Source of the DNA: Ulva prolifera
Lineage: Eukaryota; Chlorophyta; Ulvophyceae; Ulvales; Ulvaceae
Reading direction: 5' to 3'
Assembly (NCBI GenBank): GCA_023078555.1
Contig: CM041196.1
Location: forward strand, 11,054,985-11,118,984
DNA: 64,000 nt
Shown here: piece after piece, positions 23,701 through 34,082 of the stretch
How the letters are laid out: each line of letters begins with the position of its first letter
How positions within the stretch are numbered: position 1 is the stretch's first letter
The notes under the pieces: generated by a model
The model's input: the letters and a program-made list of their open reading frames with translations, nothing else
What the model was told of the DNA's origin: nothing
Databases searched by the model: none
Program-made: the position numbers and the translations under genes

Positions 23701-24091
23701 AGTCATCCACAGGCATACCACCAGTGGTGGGTAGTCGGTGACATAGAACAATTCCAGATATTCGGTCCTATTTTCGGATCGGCAGCCCCAAGAAACGCTG
23801 CAACAGGGCCCAGCACTGCCCACCGGCCCATAGGCCAACGCGACAGCTGTGAACTGCAAGCTACTTCGTGGTGACCTAGCGTTTTGCACAGGGTGGCCAG
23901 GACGCACCCTCACGGCGTCTCCCTCCGTGTCGTGGCCGTCCACCTCGACACACCCCTCCACCTCCCGCGCCTGCCGGCCGCTCACGGCATAGCGGCCGAG
24001 CAGCAGCACGCCCGCCTTCCCGGCGCCTCCGGCAGAGTCCATCGCCGCGAGGGTGGCTAGCAGCGCCTCGACGGTCCATGGCCGCGCCGCC
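20792..24091 (-). CDS. Pseudokinase with all catalytic motifs degraded (at least 4 exons, 5' end unresolved)
   Basis: Inferred exons are 24091-23908, 23158-22934 (or from 23197), 22138-21997 and 21258-20792. Phases agree across each junction. Parts: RPWTVEALLATL helix; N-lobe LLGRYAV with a glycine-poor loop; beta-3 reading DAVRV where VAxK is expected; a long insert before the hinge PPFLVTPQYTSL; helix E YVRAVAQLHEIGEA; catalytic loop AHGALQPHS in place of HRDLKPEN; AIKLGGTV in place of the DFG strand; PPEDV in place of APE; helix F ADIWAIGVLSYELF; and helix I RPSAEGLLKQW. The fold is kinase-like, but the lysine and both aspartates are missing, so a non-catalytic role is predicted. Exon 1 begins at a TGCAG acceptor in phase 2, so at least one upstream exon is missing. 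The stop at 20792 overlaps a possible GTGCGG donor, so the C-terminus may also be longer. Two MITE copies sit in introns 1 and 3. Confidence 0.68.
21649..21768 (+). mobile_element. MITE-like element copy, intronic
   Basis: The longest copy, about 120 bp: starts CAGTGTTGTGTCG, ends GATGACCCAGCACTG, with the family core (GGGCTGCCATCCAGAAA, GGAATTGTTCTATG). Lies in the third intron of the pseudokinase gene, antisense to it. Confidence 0.75.
23159..23240 (-). other. Duplicated 3' splice acceptor and exon start (39 bp)
   Basis: The TGTGCAG acceptor and the following codons for TVTFY occur twice, 39 bases apart (exon starts 23197 and 23158). The spacing is 13 codons, so either acceptor keeps the pseudokinase reading frame; the longer form would add a second TVTFY-type beta strand. 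Confidence 0.7.
23722..23818 (-). mobile_element. MITE-like element copy, intronic
   Basis: Reverse-strand copy with core forms ACATAGAACAATTCC and GGCAGCCCC, and right end GGGCCCAGCACTG. Lies in the first resolved intron of the pseudokinase gene, in the same orientation as the transcript. Confidence 0.7.
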
Positions 24092-26186
24092 CTGCACTCA
24101 CAGCACTCCTTCAGCAGGACTTATGACTTGGGCGAGTGAGAAAGGTCCTTCTCCAATCAGGGTTGGCCGGAAGGGCTTGTGGCTTTGTTAAACGACAATT
24201 TAATCCGATGAACATCATCCGATCTCAGCATCCGATCCCGTCATCATGTTCCTTACGCTATGCCATCGAGCACCCCTTACCCACCAGCCGCGACCCCGTG
24301 ACGGTATATCTCTGCGATGTGGGTCAGCTAAACGGTTCACCCTTCGGAGGGTGATGACCATGGCCGTCTCAAGACTGACAGGGCGGAAGGTTGAACATGC
24401 AGACTGCTGTGGCCAATCCTGGGCAGCAGCGGCGATCCCTAGAAGGATCAACGCGGGAGAGCAGCCCATCAGCAGGGGGAAAATCAGACCATTAAAGTGG
24501 AAGTGACCCAGTTCGGGGAATCCTTGGACCCAATCTGGGAAAGGATGGCCCAAGTGTGGCCCAGAATTCACGGATGCTAGCTGGGTGTGCACCTGGCGTG
24601 CCGCACTCGTGCGAGCCTCACATGGCATGCATTAGCGTAAACGTGCAACACCAGAGCATCACAATGCATCAATTCAACCTCTTGTGGCACCAGGCGTGGC
24701 TGCTCTGCAGCCGCTGTGGATGAACACACTGCAGAGACTCTAGAGGGCAGGCATGCTGGACCATGTCTCTCCTGACCACAGCCACCCCGGAGCACGCCGG
24801 CACGGCAGCCTCCATGCGAACAACGAACAAAGACCCTGCACATACCTCAGGGAATGGCGACGCTGGACCGCTGCCGGGCTGAGATGGCCGCATGGCCGAA
24901 AATCTGCTTTTTGGCGCAGATGCTCCGACATTCGATTCCAGTGACTGCGCGGCACCGCACGCACCATGCCGTAAACGCACGCCTTACAAAGAGATAAATA
25001 AATATTACAATCAGTGGCGTGGCTTTCGAGAGGTGCGGTGGGACAGCGTCGGAACAAACGCGTTATGGGGAGATCTGGCGATGCTACATGAAGCGAGGCG
25101 TCGCTGCGTGCTCATGCGTCTCAGCACACATAACCAACCGCAGTAGGAGGGATTGGAATGATCTAATGGAATGTGTGGAGTCAGCAGGGTTGTTGGGGAT
25201 TGCGCGAAGAGGCGCACTGGCTGTCTGCTGCTGTCATTGTCAGGGATGCTGCCAGTGCACCGAGGCAAGCACAGCTCGCCGTCGCGCGGTGGAAAGCCAG
25301 GAACGCCTCACGATGGCCTGAACGCGATGCAGATGCTGCTGGATTGAATGGCTGTGAGGCGATGGCTTCAGGCAGCGCGCGACATCGGTCTCTTGTAATT
25401 AAGCAGAGCTTTAAGCAGGCAGCCTCGGCAGCAAGAGCTCCGGAGATGTGCGGCTGATGTATTAACGTGCATGACAGGTGTGAACAGGGAGTGCATGTTG
25501 CAGCGTACGCTTGCGCGTCGTTGATGCAGGGGGCAGCAATTCACGTAGCCGGACCGACAGCCGGGATGCGGTCGACAGCATGATGTTCGAAAGGTGCCGC
25601 ACCACCGCCACTTCCGATGATCTGATCCACATGCACGTGTTGGTGCCGCGGGTCCAGAGCGGCATGGTAGCCGAGCTCACGCGAGAGGAAATGAAAGAAA
25701 AGCGCTTTCGAGCCTGCAGGCTGCATGCATGCACAGTGACTACAGTGACATTGCCTCACCTGGGTGAGCCAACCCGGTGGGTGCGCCAAAGGAGGGTGAG
25801 CCACAAGCCGAAGTCGCGGAAAATGTTTTAATTGAGATTTGAAGGCTGATTTGTTGCCTTGCTACAGCTTTTGGACCGTACTGGGTGGTAACTCAAATCT
25901 ACCTGCTGTGGACATGCCGGGCCCAGACATGTACACATCTAAGTAGTCCACATCGCTGCTGGCACACGAATCGGCATATCTGCGGCATTGTCACAGCACA
26001 CCCGAGCACACCACTGTAGCATTTGAGATTAAGGCAGCTCTGATTCCCTGGCATGTTGATGTGCATAGATTAGGGTCCATGACCACCGTTTTCTGGCCTC
26101 AGCCTCAACAAAGTGAGGCCGTGGTGGTAGCCTGTGTCTCTGCTGGTGCGCTAAATCGCAGGGCCGTTTACTGCGCACCTTGCAGC

Positions 26187-26375
26187 AGCAGCAGCCCTCA
26201 GATCCACGGCCGAGCCGCCCCGGTCGCGACCTTTACCGTGGCAGTTGGCATCTGAACGCCGGGGTCGCCGGCAGCGATGGGTCTCCATGCATGCGGGGCT
26301 GGTACCATTGTACCGAAACAGTCAGCTGCGGCGGGCGCTGCCCCCCATCAGTTGCCACAGTAGATTTAGAATTTC
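26187..26375. repeat. Diverged duplicate of the 43985-44183 segment
   Basis: Both segments share GCAGCCCTCAGATCC, then a gap, then CTCCATGCATGC(A/G)GGGCTGGTA and a GCTGC/CAG-rich stretch ending TTGCCACAGT or CTGCCACTGT, in the same order. Neither has a frame that I recognise. Confidence 0.5.
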
Positions 26376-26414
26376 TTCCTCCGCCGTCCCATGCAAATCT
26401 GTGCGAGAGGGCAC

Positions 26415-26487
26415 CCTATCGCAGGTGCGTTGCTGGTTCGCGCGCCTGCGATAGCGCGATGGTGCGCGATGGTTCGCGCACCATCGC
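26415..26487. repeat. Two adjacent hairpins
   Basis: The first pairs 26415-26424 (CTATCGCAGG) with 26445-26454. The second pairs 26456-26468 (GCGATGGTGCGCG) with 26475-26487. Confidence 0.75.
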
Positions 26488-26973
26488 AACTGCTGCGGAG
26501 ACACCAGGCCGAGACGTGTTATGCCGGTCCGTCGTCGTCATGCAATTTGGCATCAACCAGTGAACTTTCTCCGAGGCTACCTCGAGTTGATGAACACCAC
26601 CGGCACACCGTCGATACAGAAGTTCCGGGCGAGGCAGGCCAGCAGATCTGACGTATGACTCGCACGCATGGTACGAGACAGCGACACGGAGCGCTCAGGA
26701 TACCGTTTCGCCCATCGAGCAGCTCCTCGTCAATCGTCTTGGGGAGCTTTGCCTCAGCGTACACTTTTCTGCGGTACCGCCTAAGCATGCATGCATGCCT
26801 CATGGTGCATCGCCAAGGCCAGCGCACCATGCTCGGCATGTCTCTAACATTGCAGACGACGTGAGATTGCATTTCGTCGTCTGAAAGTAGCTGCACATTT
26901 GTTCCGGTTTCATGTGCCACTGATGATACTTGCAACGACATCGAAAAAGGTCATACCAGTTAAGGGGGAACAA

Positions 26974-27004
<31 letters not shown>
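26974..27004. repeat. 31-base poly-G run
   Basis: An uninterrupted run of 31 G on the + strand, the longest homopolymer in the window. Its exact length is likely to be unreliable in any assembly. Confidence 0.85.
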
Positions 27005-27496
27005 CGATGCTCAAGTTGGTTATGTAGGAGCGATGCTGTTCACCAGTCCCGGAGTTGGGATGTCCTTGCTGTCTGTTACAACAGCTATGACTGTCCGCTA
27101 CAACAGCCACCATCTGCGGCAATGTTCTACAGGGAGCCTGCTTTTCATGCCCAGATACATCAGTCGTCAACACTGCATGCATACACTTTTAATGGGGGCA
27201 GGAGGGGATGAATCCAATTACACATGTATGGCCCAGACCATTCTCCAGACATCACGGGTCAAACACCAAGCATTGACTACCTATATCTGCGAGCGCGTTT
27301 CAACAGTTGGAGCTGCGGTGTTTCTGGCGGCCGGGTGAGCTGAATCTGCCAAGCTGTAGACCTGATTCACAATGCCTTTGCTACGCTATACATCAATGCA
27401 TCATCTGCTCCAGAAGGGTTATGCACAAAAGTGCACTAGCTGCAAAGCATCTGCGACTTGCAAAGGTACAGATCAACCTTCGAGCTGTTGCTCAGC

Positions 27497-30400
27497 TCAA
27501 TCCTCGAGCTGCTCCACGCACTTCGCAGCATCTGTGATTTCACACTGGCAGCAAGGGCCTGTGAACGTCGTCGCGCCAAACACCGAGATTGCATTCTTGC
27601 AATTGCCTCCACCCATGTTATTGCAGAAACTTGGGTCAAAGTCACGGGTTGTCGATACACCAAGGGCTTCACATTGCGCGCGACATACCACCGAGCATGT
27701 CGGAGTGCCGCAGGTTGACATCCCTGGTTTCGTCATAGTCTCTCCACAGACACGGAGCTGGCCGTTTGTTGAAGGATTCGGACATTCAGAGGTACACACA
27801 TCACACTGCCCACTCTCAATGCCACACACACAGTTTGCGTCTGGGGAGGCAGAATTGGTACAGGGGCTAGAAGCTTTCATCATATCCGCCTGCAAAAATA
27901 ACACATTGTGTGAACTATGCAAGGGACTGACATTGTAAAGTCATTCAAGATGTCAGCATTCTACTTCCTCGTGGGAGGCATGTCCACTGTGAACACCGGG
28001 CATGTGACATGGGCGAATAGGGAACGCACCACACACTCCTTGTCTAGGCACTTCTGGCAGGCGTTGCAGGAGCTCTTGCAGACGCCGTTCTCGCATGTCT
28101 GGCAATCGCCGCATTCATCGTGGTTCGCACACATCGCAGGTGGCGGCGGCGGTGGGGGTGGTGGTGAACCAGGAGGAGGCGGCGGGGGTGGGGCATCGGG
28201 CGGTGGTGGAGGGGGGGAATCGGGTGGCGGCGGAGGGGGTGCGTCAGGCGGTGGTGGAGGGGGTGCGTCAGGTGGCGGCGGGGTGGGTGGGGCATCGGGA
28301 GGTGGCGGAGGGGGCACATCAGGTGGTGGTGGAGGGGGGGAATCGGGTGGCGGCGGAGGGGGTGCGTCAGGCGGTGGTGGAGGGGGTGCGTCAGGTGGCG
28401 GCGGGGGTGGGGCATCGGGAGGTGGCGGAGGGGGCACATCAGGTGGTGGTGGAGGGGGGGAATCGGGTGGCGGCGGAGGGGGTGCGTCAAGCGGTGGTGG
28501 AGGGGGTGCGTCAGGTGGCGGCGGGGGTGGGGCATCGGGAGGTGGCGGAGGGGGCACATCAGGTGGTGGTGGAGGGGGGGAATCGGGTGGCGGCGGAGGG
28601 GGTGCGTCAGGCGGTGGTGGAGGGGGTGCGTCAGGTGGCGGCGGGGGTGGGGCATCGGGAGGTGGCGGAGGGGGCACATCAGGTGGTGGTGGAGGGGGGG
28701 AATCGGGTGGCGGCGGAGGGGGTGCGTCAAGCGGTGGTGGAGGGGGTGCGTCAGGTGGCGGCGGGGGTGGGGCATCGGGAGGTGGCGGAGGGGGCACATC
28801 AGGTGGTGGTGGAGGGGGGGAATCGGGTGGCGGCGGAGGGGGTGCGTCAGGCGGTGGTGGAGGGGGTGCGTCAGGTGGCGGCGGGGGTGGGGCATCGGAG
28901 GGGGCGGAGGGGGCACATCAGGTGGTGGTGGAGGGGGGGGAATCGGGCGGCGGCGGAGGGGGTGCGTCAGGCGGTGGTGGAGGGGGTGCATCAGGTGGCG
29001 GCGGGGGTGGGGCATCGGGAGGTGGCGGAGGGGGGGCGTCAGGTGGCGGCGGGGGTGGGGCATCGGGAGGTGTCGAGGGGGGCGCGTCAGGTGGCGGCGG
29101 AGGTGGGGCATCGGGAGGTGGCGGAGGGGGCGCGTCAGGTGGCGGCGGAGGTGGGCATCGGGAGGTGGTGGAGGGGGGGCGTCGGGTGGCGGCGGGGGTG
29201 GGGCATCGGAGGCGGCGGAGGGGGGGCGTCAGGTGGTGGCGGGGGTGGTGCGTCAGGTGGTGGCGGAGGGGGCGCGTCAGGTGGCGGCGGGGGGTGGTCC
29301 GTCAGGTGGTGGCGGAGGGGGCGCGTCAGGTGGCGGCGGAGGGGGGGCGTCAGGTGGCGGCGGGGGTGGGGCATCGGGAGGTGGTGGAGGGGGGGCGTCG
29401 GGTGGCGGCGGGGGTGGGGCATCGGGAGGCGGCGGAGGGGGGGCGTCAGGTGGTGGCGGGAGAGGGGCATCGGGAGGTGGTGGAGGGGGAGCGTTAGGTG
29501 GCGGTGGGGGTGGGGCATCGGGAGGAGGCGGAGGGGGCGCGTCAGGTGGCGGCGGGGGTGGGGCATCGGGAGGTGGCGGAGGGGGGGCGTCAGGTGGTGG
29601 AGGGGGTGGTGACATCAGAGGAGGTGGCGGAGGTGCGTCGGGTGGTGGTGGAGGGGGGGACATCGGGGGCGGTGGTGGTGGAGGGGGCCCTGACGGGCAC
29701 TGCGGGGGCTGTGGGCACGAGTCCGATTCTGCGCGGCACAGGCCTAGGTCTCTGATGTCGTCTGGGCAGTCATCGTCGCTGCAGGAGTCGCCGTTGTCGC
29801 CACACAGCTTGACACAGCTCTTGTCTGAATCATCTCCGCTGATCACGACCGCTCCGCCGTCCAGGCAGACCTACACAACGGCAGCATGTGTGGCATGAAA
29901 GATGTGTATGTGGCAAGCGTGTCTGACACATAGTGCAAGCATTGCAGGCACAATGCAGGGTGGCACTGCGTCATGCAGGAGCACAATCGGTACAGAATTG
30001 GGTAGTATTTCATATGGCCGTGTCACTTGTAGGAGAACAGGAAGGGAGCACACCTGGTAACGACCGAAGTTTGAGAGACCGTTCTCCACGCACGGACAAC
30101 TGCCATCTGCATTTCATAAATCGCTCGGACGCAGCTGAGTACGTGATGGTGAGCACAACGAAGGAAAGGATCACAGACACACACAAAAGAACGAAATAGG
30201 CTGCATTGCAGATTACCGCATGACAGGCAAGCCACACAGGTGCAGCACAGGCACGCCACAGATACTCCAGGACCAGCAGATACACACCATCGATGATTGG
30301 AAAGAGGCACTGTCCGTTGCCGTCGCTAGGAGCCTTGAACGCCAGGACCCCTTGACCACATTGCTGGTTTGCGCATGTCTTGTCAACCCCGTTCCCGTTC

Positions 30401-33400
30401 CCGCTGCCACAGTCAGCATCAATAGCGTCACCGATCGCCGTGACTTGTAGGTCAGATGGAGCGCCGGTGACCAGGCAGCTCAAGGGGTTATTACCGCATT
30501 TGTAGCAGAATACATCGAACAGGTCGATGCAGACTCCAGGCGGTGGTGGTGGTGGGGGGTGACATTGGAGGAGGTGGCGGAGGGGGAGCGTCAGGCGGCG
30601 GCGGGGGTGGTGCATCAGGTGGTGGCGGAGGGGGAGTGTCAGGTGGCGGCGGGGGTGGGGCATCAGGAGGTGGTGGAGAGGGAGCGTCAGGCGGCGGCGG
30701 CGGTGGGGCATCAGGAGGTGGCGGAGGGGGAGCGTCAGGTGGCGGAGGGGGTGGGGCATCGGGAGGTGGCGGAGGGGGCGCGTCAGGCGGCGGCGGGGGT
30801 GGTGCATCAGGTGGTGGCGGAGGGGGAGTGTCAGGTGGCGGCGGGGGTGGGGCATCGGGAGGCGGTGGAGGGGGCGCGTCAGGTGGCGGCGGGGGTGGGG
30901 CATCGGGAGGCGGTGGAGGGGGCGCGTCAGGTGGCGGCGGGGGTGGGGCATCGGGAGGCGGCGGAGGCGGAACTGGGGGCGGCACCGGGGGTGGCACGGG
31001 GGGCGGCACCGGGGGTGGAACTGGGGGCGGCACCGGTGGTGGCACCGGGGGTGGAACTGGGGGCGGCACCGGGGGCGGAACTGGGGGCGGCACCGGTGGT
31101 GGCACCGGGGGTGGAACTGGGGGCGGCACCGGGGGCGGAACTGGGGGCGGAACTGGGGGTTGAACCGGGGGCGGAACCGGGGGCGGCACAGGGGGTGGGA
31201 CCGGGGGCGGCACCGGGGGTGGAACCGGGGGTGGCACGGGAGGCGGAACGGGGGGTGGCACCGGGGGCGGCACCGGGGGCGGCACTGGGGGTGGAACCGG
31301 GGGCGGAACTGGGGGTGGGGCATCGGGAGGCGGAGGGGGCACCTTAGGGGCTGGTGGTGGGGGCATCGGAGTAAGCGGCTTTACGCAGATATCATTCACA
31401 CAAACCTTGCCCTTGGGGCAGTACTTGGGCTTGCACTTGCCGCCATAGCAGACTTCACACGTCCCGCATGAGCCACCGGTGCAGTGACCGTTGATGCAGA
31501 TCGTCACGCCACAGCTTGGCGCAGGGAAGGGGGTCGGGGTGGGGGTTGGACCGGGCGGTGGCGTAGGGGCGCCGCCCCTGACACACTTGTCGTTCACACA
31601 GACGGTGTGCCGCGGGCAGTACTTTGGCACACACTTCCCGCCACTGCACACTTCACACGTGCCGCACTTGCCGCCGCTGCAGACGCCGTTGACGCAGATC
31701 CTCACCCCACAGCTTGGCAGGGGTGACGAGGGTGGCGAGGGTCGGGGGAACATGCTTTTGAAGCACCGCCCGTACTTGCAGACCTGGTCGGGCCCGCACT
31801 CCGACTTGCACACGCCGCCGACGCACTTGCTGCACGAAGGGCACGTCTTCGGCACACACTTGTTGCCCTTGCACACCTCGCAGGCCGTGCAAGACCCGGG
31901 GTGGTCGCCGCAGCCGGTGGGCGGCGGGCCGGTGCCGACACACTTGCCGTACTTGCAGACTTGGCCCGCACCACAGGAGTCCTCGCACTGGCCCGTAGCA
32001 GGGTTGCATGAGGAGCACCCCGAGCAGACCTTGGGGATGCCGCTGCAGGAGCCGTCCCACACGTCACAGGAGTCAAATCGGGTGCACTTGTTGCCGTCGT
32101 CGCAACTGCCTGGGACGATGGCCACCTGCAGCAGGGACAAGCAGGCGTGACGTCACAGCCTGGCCTGGGTTCCACAGCCCCGGTACTGGAGAACAAATCA
32201 AGCGATTACTTCACAAAGCGCCTGAGACCGATGCACCAGCATCAGATCGCATGGCGGCCGTCGAGCGACACTCAAACGCTGATTGCAGCACTGGCTATAT
32301 GCTTGGAGAGTTTCGAGCGGACACACAGGGCCTCAGGAGCCTCAACACCATGATGGCTTGAGCTTCGGGCCGAGAAGTTTCACACAGGTGCCATGCCAGA
32401 CTTGAGCAAGAGACCACAGAGACCACAGAGAGCCTGCACACCTTGCATGCCTTGTCGTGCTCGCTGCAGTACGCGCGGCCGCACTGCTCATCGATCGCCC
32501 CGAAGTCAGTGTTGCTGCAGTCCACCGGGCCGGTGCCAACACACGTACCGTGGGAATTGCAGGTCCCAGATCCACCGCAGAAGGAGCCGTCAGAGCAGGC
32601 CTTGCCCACGTCAGGCACGTTCTGCAGACCACAGACAGCCCCATCAGTCTACAGATGCAAGCCGTACGAAACGCCTGGGCTGGAGGTGACCGAGGCAACG
32701 TACGAACGAAAGTATGTGACCACTGGCCTAGAAGATTGCACCACACACGCGACGTCGAGGAGCCGAGTCCAGCCCTGGGCACAAGCCATTGCAGAGGCCA
32801 GACCTTCGGGCAGCAGTGCAGGTTCAGGTGCCATCGATTCGGAACATCATGGGCCCTATCAAGCCAGGCCGCAGCCAACAGGAGCTCGCCTGCTTGCGCC
32901 GACGACTGTGACTCTCCAGACGCATAGCAGTAATGTCACTTGAGATTCACCGCAACGCGTCACGCCGGAGGAGGAGGCAGGAGGCAGGCAGGAGGCAGGC
33001 AGGATGGTCACAGGAGGTTCACCGCAACACGTCACGCCGGAGGAGGAAGCAGGAGGCAGGGCAGCAGGTCGCACCCAGCCGTTCTCGCACTTCTCGCACT
33101 CCCCGAGGTGCTTGCACTCATCAGCTGGAGGCGTGGCGGTGCCCGGCGGCCCGCTCGGGACAGAGCCGGGTGACGAGGTCGACACCGATGCGGTCGCGGT
33201 TGCCTTGGTGTTGCTTGTGACATACGCGCCGCGGGAAACTGGGCTCTGGGGGACATGCGAGCCCCAGGAGGGCTGGCGATGAGGAGGGCTCCAAGCGTGA
33301 CCTGCATGCACATGGGACTTTGGCCACCTCTAGAGAAGCGGACAGAGCCCGGTGGAAACGGAGCACTGACATCGAAGTCGGCGTGTGGTGCGGCGTAGGT

Positions 33401-33768
33401 TCTACTGTGAGGCGCGAAAACTCATGACACTGCCGCATGTCAGAACATCATGCTACAAGGGGGGCAAATGTAATATTAAAGTAAATGTAAGTAAAACTAA
33501 AGTAAATTAAAGTAAATGTATTATTGTAATACAATAATACAATATAAATCATGTATTATTTAATGTAATAGTGAAATACATTAATAAATTTTAATGTATT
33601 AAATGGGGGGGGGGAGGGAGGGGGGGTAGCACATGCAGTACGTGAGGAGTGACAAGCGCCCAGATCGAGGCCGGTGTGCTGCTATGGCAGTGGGGAAGCC
33701 ACACCTGTACCGAACAGGACCGCCAGAAGGGCAATCACTGTCAGCATGTGCGGCACTCTCGCCGCCAT
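27497..33768 (-). CDS. Secreted modular Cys-rich/Pro-rich protein, paralog 1 (6 exons)
   Basis: Exons: 33768-33705, 33238-33075, 32621-32442, 32125-30286, 29870-28030 and 27889-27497 (about 1,490 codons). Exon 1 encodes a signal peptide (MAARVPHMLTVIALLAVLFG). Exon 2 is Ser/Thr-rich and ends CEKCENGW. Exon 3 is a 60-residue Cys module (VGKACSDGSFC...FGAIDEQCGRAYC). Exon 4 starts with CDDGNKC modules and two copies of CGVxIC-NG-C-GG-C-TCEVC-GGKC-PKYC, then (PPPV)n and (PPPPPPDA)n arrays, then a Cys domain CIDLFDVFCYKCG. Exon 5 starts VCLDGGAVVISG, runs into a second long hexaproline array and ends CQKCLDKECV. Exon 6 is the C-terminal domain (CGETMTKPGMSTCGTPTC, CNNMGGGNC, FTGPCCQC). All junctions from exon 2 onward are phase 0. 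A cell-wall or surface-coat role is inferred from the hydroxyproline-type composition. The proline arrays show apparent frame slips in C runs in exons 4 and 5; these may be assembly errors. Confidence 0.75.
28141..29700 (-). repeat. Hexaproline-coding array with 120-bp higher-order repeat
   Basis: A 24-bp unit coding (PPPPPPDA/DS/DV). Between about 28221 and 28910, five consecutive 120-bp blocks (40 codons each) are almost identical. They alternate at one base (GCGTCAGGC versus GCGTCAAGC, i.e. P versus L), so the real period is 240 bp. The + strand is continuous G-rich sequence. Confidence 0.88.
30545..31330 (-). repeat. Proline-coding arrays (PPPPPPDA)n and (PPPV)n
   Basis: Inside exon 4 of the gene at 27497-33768. 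About 30545-30965 repeats the 24-bp hexaproline unit; 30966-31320 repeats a 12-bp unit of type GGGGGCGGCACC/GGGGGTGGAACT (PPPV on the coding strand). The two arrays join without a spacer. Confidence 0.85.
33475..33604. other. AT-rich island in an intron
   Basis: About 130 bp made almost only of A and T with TAAAGTAAATG-type near-repeats, in an otherwise balanced to GC-rich region, ending at a poly-G run (33605-33614 and beyond). It lies in the first intron (33704-33239) of the Pro-rich gene 1. Confidence 0.8.
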
Positions 33769-33974
33769 CCTGTGTTCGGACCACCTGCAAGTCAGCAGAA
33801 GCTCAGACTTTGCATCATCAAAGAGCTATTCGCTCACCATTCGCTCACTTGGTGCCGATGTGACGAGGAGAACCGAATTTGCTCGCAGTAGTCCCAGGCG
33901 GGCATGGACATTGTGCAGGATGTTTCAGAGAATGTTGAGTGTGATTCAAAAAGGCCTGAACGCAACAGACAACT

Positions 33975-34038
33975 GGAGTGAAGCAGGCTGGGAGTGAAGC
34001 AGGCTGGGAGTGAAGCAGGCTGGGAGTGAAGCAGGCTG
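33975..34038. repeat. Tandem repeat, 16-bp unit x4
   Basis: Four perfect copies of GGAGTGAAGCAGGCTG. Confidence 0.9.
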
Positions 34039-34049
34039 GTATGAGTGTA

Positions 34050-34082
34050 GGATATGCAGGTGCAACCTACACCTGCATATCC
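34050..34082. repeat. Hairpin, 13-bp arms
   Basis: Arms GGATATGCAGGTG (34050-34062) and its exact complement (34070-34082) with a 7-base loop, 11 bp beyond the 16-bp tandem repeat. Confidence 0.8.

Larger units (their letters stand above)
24092..27496. other. Intergenic, no gene recognised
   Basis: About 3.4 kb. Upstream exons of the pseudokinase may lie at its left end but I could not find them. It contains a hairpin pair at 26415-26487, a segment resembling 43985-44183, and a 31-base poly-G run at 26974-27004. A 140-codon frame at 26519-26941 (- strand) has no recognisable domain. Confidence 0.45.

Noticed and set aside
27917-31163. Long + strand frames coding glycine-rich (GGGGGASGG)n proteins
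   Set aside because: They are the antisense of the proline arrays. The - strand frames carry flanking Cys domains, a signal peptide and phase-consistent splice sites; the + strand frames have only the repeat.
32393-32943. + strand frames over the 60-residue Cys exon of paralog 1
   Set aside because: Shadow frames of the - strand exon 32621-32442, which has an exact-length counterpart in paralog 2.
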